Shown here in pieces: positions 5,430 through 8,525 of a stretch of 8,525 nt of DNA. Location of the stretch: NCBI GenBank assembly GCA_045112425.1, contig JBGUHV010000048.1, positions 1 through 8,525 on the forward strand, read 5' to 3'. The translations under genes and the position numbers were made by a program. Numbering within the stretch: the stretch's first letter is position 1; every line of letters starts with the position of its first letter. Below the pieces are notes generated by a model, which was given only the letters and a program-made list of their open reading frames with translations, was not told the DNA's origin and ran no database searches. The DNA is from CAG-103 sp045112425 (GTDB taxonomy: Bacteria; Bacillota; Clostridia; Oscillospirales; Oscillospiraceae).

Positions 5430-7205
5430 ATGCCAGAAGAGAAAAAACTGACCGGATATCCGTCGATTGATAAGCCGTGGCTGAAGTATTACAGCGAGGA
5501 AGCACGGCGGATATCCATTCCCAACACGACCGCCTTCGAGTTCATCCGCAGGTGCAACGAAAACAACATGAATTCGTATGCGATCAACTTCTATGGCAAT
5601 CGGATCAAATATTCCGAAATGTTCCGGAAGATCGAAGAAGCCAAAAAATCGCTCATCGCACTCGGAATCGGCCGCGGCGATTACGTTACGTTCTGTATGC
5701 CCACGCTTCCCGAAACGATCTATCTTTTTTATGCGCTGAACCAGCTGGGCGCCGTCGCAAATTTTGTAGATCTGCGAACGAACAAGGAACGAATCGCCAA
5801 GTACATCAACATGACTGAATCGAAGCTTGTGGTCACCTTACACAGTGTGTTTGAGAAGGTGTACAGCGTTTTCCCGGAATCCACCGCAAAGACGCTGGTC
5901 GATGTCGATGTGTCCGCATCGCTGCCGCCAATCAAAAAGGCGCTGTTTCTTGCAAAGATGGGAAGACCCTCCAAGCACAGCGATCCAAACGTGCTGACAT
6001 GGAAGCAATTCATCAAAATGGGCGCTGCATCCGCAAACGCGGAACGCACGTCCGAAGGGTCTGCCGATCCGGCGCACGACCCCGCCGCCATTGTCTATAC
6101 CGGCGGAACCACCGGCGAGCCTAAGGGCGCCGTGCTGTCGAACAACAGTCTGAACGCGCCGTGTATCCAGTATGCAAAGGCCGATATTCCGCGCGGAAAT
6201 AACGACCGATTCGCCAATATTATGCCTCCGTTCATCGCTTACGGGTTAGTGGACGGTATACAGCTTTCTCTCTCACTGGGAATGGAAGACCTGCTGCTCC
6301 CGAAATTCGACCCCAGTGAGTTCAGCCAGATACTGTTGAAGCACAAGCCTGCTCATTTTGTCGGCATTCCCTCTCATTTTGAGATTCTGATGAATGATTC
6401 CCGCCTGGACGGAAAGGATCTTTCGTTCATCAAAAACGCCGGCTGCGGAGGCGATCAGGTCGCTTCCTCTCTGGAAGCGAATGTCAACCGCTTTTTGGCT
6501 GACCATAACTGCCACCATATGATGCGCGTCGGCTATGGAATGACAGAAAACGCCGCCATGTCGATCTACGACCTGAACAACGACATGACCAAGGTCGGAC
6601 GGCTGGGCATCCCGATGCAGGAAACCATCATCGGCGTCTTTGATGAGGCGGGCAACGAGCTTCCCTACAACGAGGTCGGTGAGCTCAGAATCTCCTCCCC
6701 CGCCATCATCATCGGGTATTTCAAGAACGAAAAAGAGACCGCTGAAACGATCATCGAGGTTGACGGGCGGAAATGGATCAAAACCGGAGATTATGCCGAG
6801 ATCGACGAGGACGGCAACGTCAAACTCATCGGACGAAAGCGCGTCATGTTCGTTCGTCCCGACGGTCACAACGTGTTCCCCGACATGATCAGGGACTACC
6901 TCGCAGGCTGCCCGATCATCAAGGACGTCTGCGTGGTTGGTATCAAGTCAAGGCATAATGCAAACGGAAAGATTCCCACGGCCATTGTCGTTTTGAAGGA
7001 TCGCGCGATGGATCAGGATGATGCGAAGCGAACCATTCTGGAATACCAGAGCCATCTGCTCGGCGAACGCGACGGCGCAGTCGACGTTCGGTTCCGCGAT
7101 GAACTGCCCATGACGCCGATCAGTAAAATCGACGTTCTGCGGATAGAGCAGGAAGAAAACCTTCACAAGAGCGACATTGATTACGATACGCTGACCGCGA
7201 AGTAA
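5430..7205 (+). CDS. ANL-superfamily acyl-CoA synthetase (AMP-binding)
   Basis: ANL enzymes activate a carboxylic acid with ATP to an acyl-adenylate, then pass the acyl group to CoA or a carrier-protein thiol. The 591 residues contain the core motifs in order: phosphate loop YTGGTTGEPKG (223-233), GYGMTE (368-373), KTGDYAE (451-457) with the ribose-binding D454, hinge region LIGRKRVMF (467-475), and near the C terminus PMTPISKID (560-568) with K566 in the adenylation-lysine position. There is no signal peptide or clear membrane helix. A fatty or aromatic acid substrate is plausible, but the chain length cannot be read off. The hinge reads GRKRVMFVRPDGHNVFP rather than the common GRxKDxI...G pattern. 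The ATG at 5430 has GGAGGA at 5417-5422. Base use is less GC-rich than fumC (55% over 6241-6300 against 70% over 2401-2460), suggesting separate origin or relaxed codon bias. It forms a single-gene unit behind a structured leader. Confidence 0.93.
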   Translation: MPEEKKLTGYPSIDKPWLKYYSEEARRISIPNTTAFEFIRRCNENNMNSYAINFYGNRIKYSEMFRKIEEAKKSLIALGIGRGDYVTFCMPTLPETIYLFYALNQLGAVANFVDLRTNKERIAKYINMTESKLVVTLHSVFEKVYSVFPESTAKTLVDVDVSASLPPIKKALFLAKMGRPSKHSDPNVLTWKQFIKMGAASANAERTSEGSADPAHDPAAIVYTGGTTGEPKGAVLSNNSLNAPCIQYAKADIPRGNNDRFANIMPPFIAYGLVDGIQLSLSLGMEDLLLPKFDPSEFSQILLKHKPAHFVGIPSHFEILMNDSRLDGKDLSFIKNAGCGGDQVASSLEANVNRFLADHNCHHMMRVGYGMTENAAMSIYDLNNDMTKVGRLGIPMQETIIGVFDEAGNELPYNEVGELRISSPAIIIGYFKNEKETAETIIEVDGRKWIKTGDYAEIDEDGNVKLIGRKRVMFVRPDGHNVFPDMIRDYLAGCPIIKDVCVVGIKSRHNANGKIPTAIVVLKDRAMDQDDAKRTILEYQSHLLGERDGAVDVRFRDELPMTPISKIDVLRIEQEENLHKSDIDYDTLTAK

Positions 7206-7287
7206 AAACGCTGCGTGAATTCATCCGGCATCTCAGTAATGCTTTGGCTGACACCCGTGCGCCACAAAAAACCGTGCAAATTTTTAT

Positions 7288-7334
7288 AAAAAAAGGCGAG
7301 TTCGCACAAGCTGCGAATTCGCCTCCCTTTTTTT
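7288..7334. terminator. Strong bidirectional terminator after the ligase gene
   Basis: GGCGAGTTCGCA 7295-7306 pairs with TGCGAATTCGCC 7312-7323 (12 pairs, one G-T) around a CAAGC loop. Seven A residues precede it (7288-7294) and seven T residues follow (7328-7334), so it can stop RNA polymerase from either side. It lies about 80 bases after the ligase stop. The bases in between show nothing else. Confidence 0.93.
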
Positions 7335-7347
7335 GTTATTCAGATGA

Positions 7348-7382
7348 CGCCGCACGGGCGGATGATATCCGCCCGTGCGGCG
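7348..7382. repeat. Perfect 16-bp GC-rich hairpin
   Basis: Bases 7348-7363 (CGCCGCACGGGCGGAT) are perfectly complementary to 7367-7382, with a GAT loop. No T-run follows on either strand, so it is not an intrinsic terminator. It begins the repeat-rich stretch at 7335-7726 and is probably part of a dispersed intergenic element. Confidence 0.85.
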
Positions 7383-7430
7383 CGGATTCGCCGGAGAATG
7401 GCGGTGGAATTGGTGCATTCTGCGCGGGCT

Positions 7431-7497
7431 GTCGAGGACGCCAGCCCCTACGAATTCTGTTTTGGCGAACCCCGTCGTAGGGGTCGGCGTCCTCGAC
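7431..7497. repeat. Inverted copies of a GTAGGGG-type repeat
   Basis: 7431-7453 and 7475-7497 are complementary at 21 of 23 positions, the second reading TCGTAGGGGTCGGCG followed by TCCTCGAC. The 21-base centre contains AATTCTGTTTTGGCGAACC. The same core recurs in direct orientation at 7562-7594. GTAGGGGNCGNCGCCCTCG-type sequences are familiar to me as dispersed intergenic repeats in gut Firmicutes, though I cannot confirm copies elsewhere in this genome. Confidence 0.8.
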
Positions 7498-7561
7498 GAC
7501 CCTTGCGGGACGTACCGAATGGAATGCCGATCCCGGACGAATACGCGGTTTGTCCAATCCA

Positions 7562-7594
7562 GTCGTAGGGGCCGACGCCCTCGGCGGCCCGTGC
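7562..7594. repeat. Third copy of the GTAGGGG-type repeat
   Basis: GTCGTAGGGGCCGACGCCC (7562-7580) and the following TCGGCGGCCCGTGC match the copy at 7474-7506 at most positions. The differences fall at alternate bases of a CG-rich core, as in a diverged repeat family. The 88-base period between the two copies suggests an old tandem arrangement. Confidence 0.75.
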
Positions 7595-7696
7595 AGGCGC
7601 TTGAAAAACCATTTCCGTTTTACGGCGAATTGGCAATTGGTAATCAGTCGCTGCGAATGCGCCGAGCCCAGCCAATCCATTCAGACTGTTCTGCGC

Positions 7697-7716
7697 GGGA
7701 GGGGCAAGCCCCTCCC
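7697..7716. repeat. GGGAGGGGC/GCCCCTCCC hairpin next to the peptidase stop
   Basis: GGGAGGGGC 7697-7705 is complementary to GCCCCTCCC 7708-7716. It is followed by CTACG, so the minus strand reads CGTAGGGGAGGGGCTTGCC, sharing its CGTAGGGG start with the other repeats in this stretch. It lies ten bases past the stop codon of the minus-strand peptidase gene. No T-run follows on the minus strand. Confidence 0.7.
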
Positions 7717-7726
7717 CTACGTGTCC

Positions 7727-8525
7727 TTATTGCAATGCTTCCACGGAATCCAAGAGCTCTCCGCAGGCTTCGACGGCGGCCTTGCCGCCGACGACGCAGA
7801 CGCCGGCGCTCTGCAGCAGCTCGTCGAGCTCGCGGCTGAAGCGCTCGAGATCCTCGCGCGAGGTGTGCAGCATCTCGAGGCGGTTGCGCTGGCGGTCGGC
7901 GTAGGTGCGGCCGGAGAAATAGAGCGCGGCGCCGCGGCTTGCCGCCTGCGAGGAGGAGATGACCGGCTCGCTCGAGGCGATGGTGCTGATGATGAAGCCG
8001 TCGAGCTCGCCCTCTCCGGCGCAGAAATCGCGCAGGGCCTGCCCGGCCTTTTCGAAGCTGCCGAGCGAGCGGGCGGGGCTGGGATCGCGGTAGGTCGTGA
8101 TGCGAAGATCGCCGTCCTGCCGGACGGAGAGCCCCGTGCCGTAGGCGCCGCCGACGACGCGGATGTCATTCCACAGATAGCCGAAGGTGAGGATCTGAGC
8201 CGCGACGCGGGCAGAACCCTCGAACTTCGAGATCGCGTTGAGATTGGCGCTGCGCGCGGCAAAGCCGATCTCCGCCGGGATAAGGAAACCCTCGCGGCGG
8301 ACGGGCATGGTTTCAAACTGCCGCGGCTTTCCCATGGGCGCATCGCCGAGGATGGAGAGCACGTCGCGCAGGAAGGCCTCGTCCATCTCGCCCGTGATGC
8401 TCATCGTGAGGCGGCGCTTCGACACGATGCGCCGCAGGAGCGCAGCGAAGTCGGCGGCGCGGCGGAGGCCGTCCTGCTGGAAGGTCTTTTCCGTGCGCTG
8501 CAGCCAGCGCAGACTTGTGATGCCG
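7727..8525 (-). CDS. M16C (PreP-like) metallopeptidase family protein, C-terminal part
   Basis: The minus strand is open from the window edge (first full codon at 8524) to TAA at 7729-7727, giving the last 265 residues of a longer protein. A GTG at 8425 lies within the frame, but the family sequence continues upstream of it (SLRWLQRTEKTF and beyond), so it is not the start. YLWNDIRVVGGAYG (116-129) is the conserved substrate-binding segment of M16 C-terminal domains, with the Arg and Tyr (R122, Y128) present. TYRDP and the later SGRTYADRQRNRLEML are also typical of M16C presequence-protease-like proteins. These enzymes are clam-shell zinc peptidases degrading short unstructured peptides; the zinc-binding HxxEH lies in the N-terminal domain outside the window, so activity cannot be judged. 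It is convergent with the ligase gene. Confidence 0.88.
   Translation of the reverse strand, partial: GITSLRWLQRTEKTFQQDGLRRAADFAALLRRIVSKRRLTMSITGEMDEAFLRDVLSILGDAPMGKPRQFETMPVRREGFLIPAEIGFAARSANLNAISKFEGSARVAAQILTFGYLWNDIRVVGGAYGTGLSVRQDGDLRITTYRDPSPARSLGSFEKAGQALRDFCAGEGELDGFIISTIASSEPVISSSQAASRGAALYFSGRTYADRQRNRLEMLHTSREDLERFSRELDELLQSAGVCVVGGKAAVEACGELLDSVEALQ

Larger units (their letters stand above)
7335..7726. other. Gene-free repeat mosaic between two convergent genes
   Basis: This stretch of about 390 bases lies between the convergent ligase and peptidase genes. Besides the hairpins and GTAGGGG-type repeats listed separately, it holds AATTGGCAATTGG (7629-7641) and spacer of no recognisable origin. 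Open frames cross it in several phases, but they read straight through the repeats and hairpins, lack good ribosome binding sites and resemble no known protein, so I call no gene. It appears to be an accumulation site for non-coding elements rather than a decayed gene. Confidence 0.6.

Noticed and set aside
5209..5451. 80-residue plus-strand frame over the leader
   Set aside because: It reads through the inverted repeat and the terminator hairpin and has no ribosome binding site; the start overlaps the predicted promoter.
7375..7839. 154-residue plus-strand frame across the repeat mosaic
   Set aside because: It passes through several repeats and then runs antisense to the M16C gene, ending in an Arg-rich tract. 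It has no good ribosome binding site.
1..8525. tRNA, rRNA, CRISPR array, transposase, toxin-antitoxin or phage genes
   Set aside because: No cloverleaf, regularly spaced direct repeats of CRISPR type, integrase or transposase motifs were seen on either strand.

Overview
The window looks like chromosome of an anaerobic, probably gut-associated Clostridia-type Firmicute (my guess is Oscillospirales or a neighbouring order). The clues are strong GGAGG-type ribosome binding sites, clear sigma-A promoters, intrinsic terminators after most units, GC-rich coding sequence, and GC-rich intergenic repeats of a kind I associate with such genomes. No rRNA, tRNA, CRISPR array, transposase or phage gene is visible. 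The taxonomic call is inference.

Layout. (1) 1-279, minus: 5' part of a single-domain cupin protein, cut by the window edge. (2) 280-656: AT-rich divergent region with a near-perfect sigma-A promoter reading right. (3) 657-1160, plus: small lipoprotein with a lipocalin-like GTW motif, followed by a terminator. (4) 1275-1583, plus: 102-residue protein of unknown function with its own promoter and terminator. (5) 1694-4885, plus: an operon of class II fumarase (fumC), a short bacterial malic enzyme and a six-helix membrane protein. It has a TATAAT promoter, and a hairpin near 4954-4986 probably ends it. (6) 4886-5429: 544 bases without a gene, holding a roughly 130-bp long-hairpin repeat and then a highly structured leader. 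(7) 5430-7205, plus: a 591-residue ANL-superfamily acyl-CoA ligase, ended by a strong terminator. (8) 7335-7726: a mosaic of hairpins and related GC-rich repeats. (9) 7727-8525, minus: C-terminal 265 residues of an M16C (PreP-like) zinc-metallopeptidase family protein, cut by the window edge.

The fumarase and malic enzyme form a short route, fumarate to malate to pyruvate plus CO2 with reduced nicotinamide cofactor. The membrane protein starts one base after the malic enzyme stop and is probably translated with it.

The most interesting part is the leader of the ligase gene. A promoter at 5209-5237 would start RNA almost exactly at a 118-nt nested inverted repeat (5243-5360). This is followed by a UUCG-capped intrinsic terminator (5383-5413) that ends four bases before the ribosome binding site. 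A second hairpin (5357-5401) is mutually exclusive with the terminator and also uses bases of the inverted repeat. That is the architecture of a transcription attenuator or riboswitch, and I recognise no known class in it. It could instead be a stand-alone RNA of about 170 nt or a non-autonomous repeat element that brought its own hairpins.
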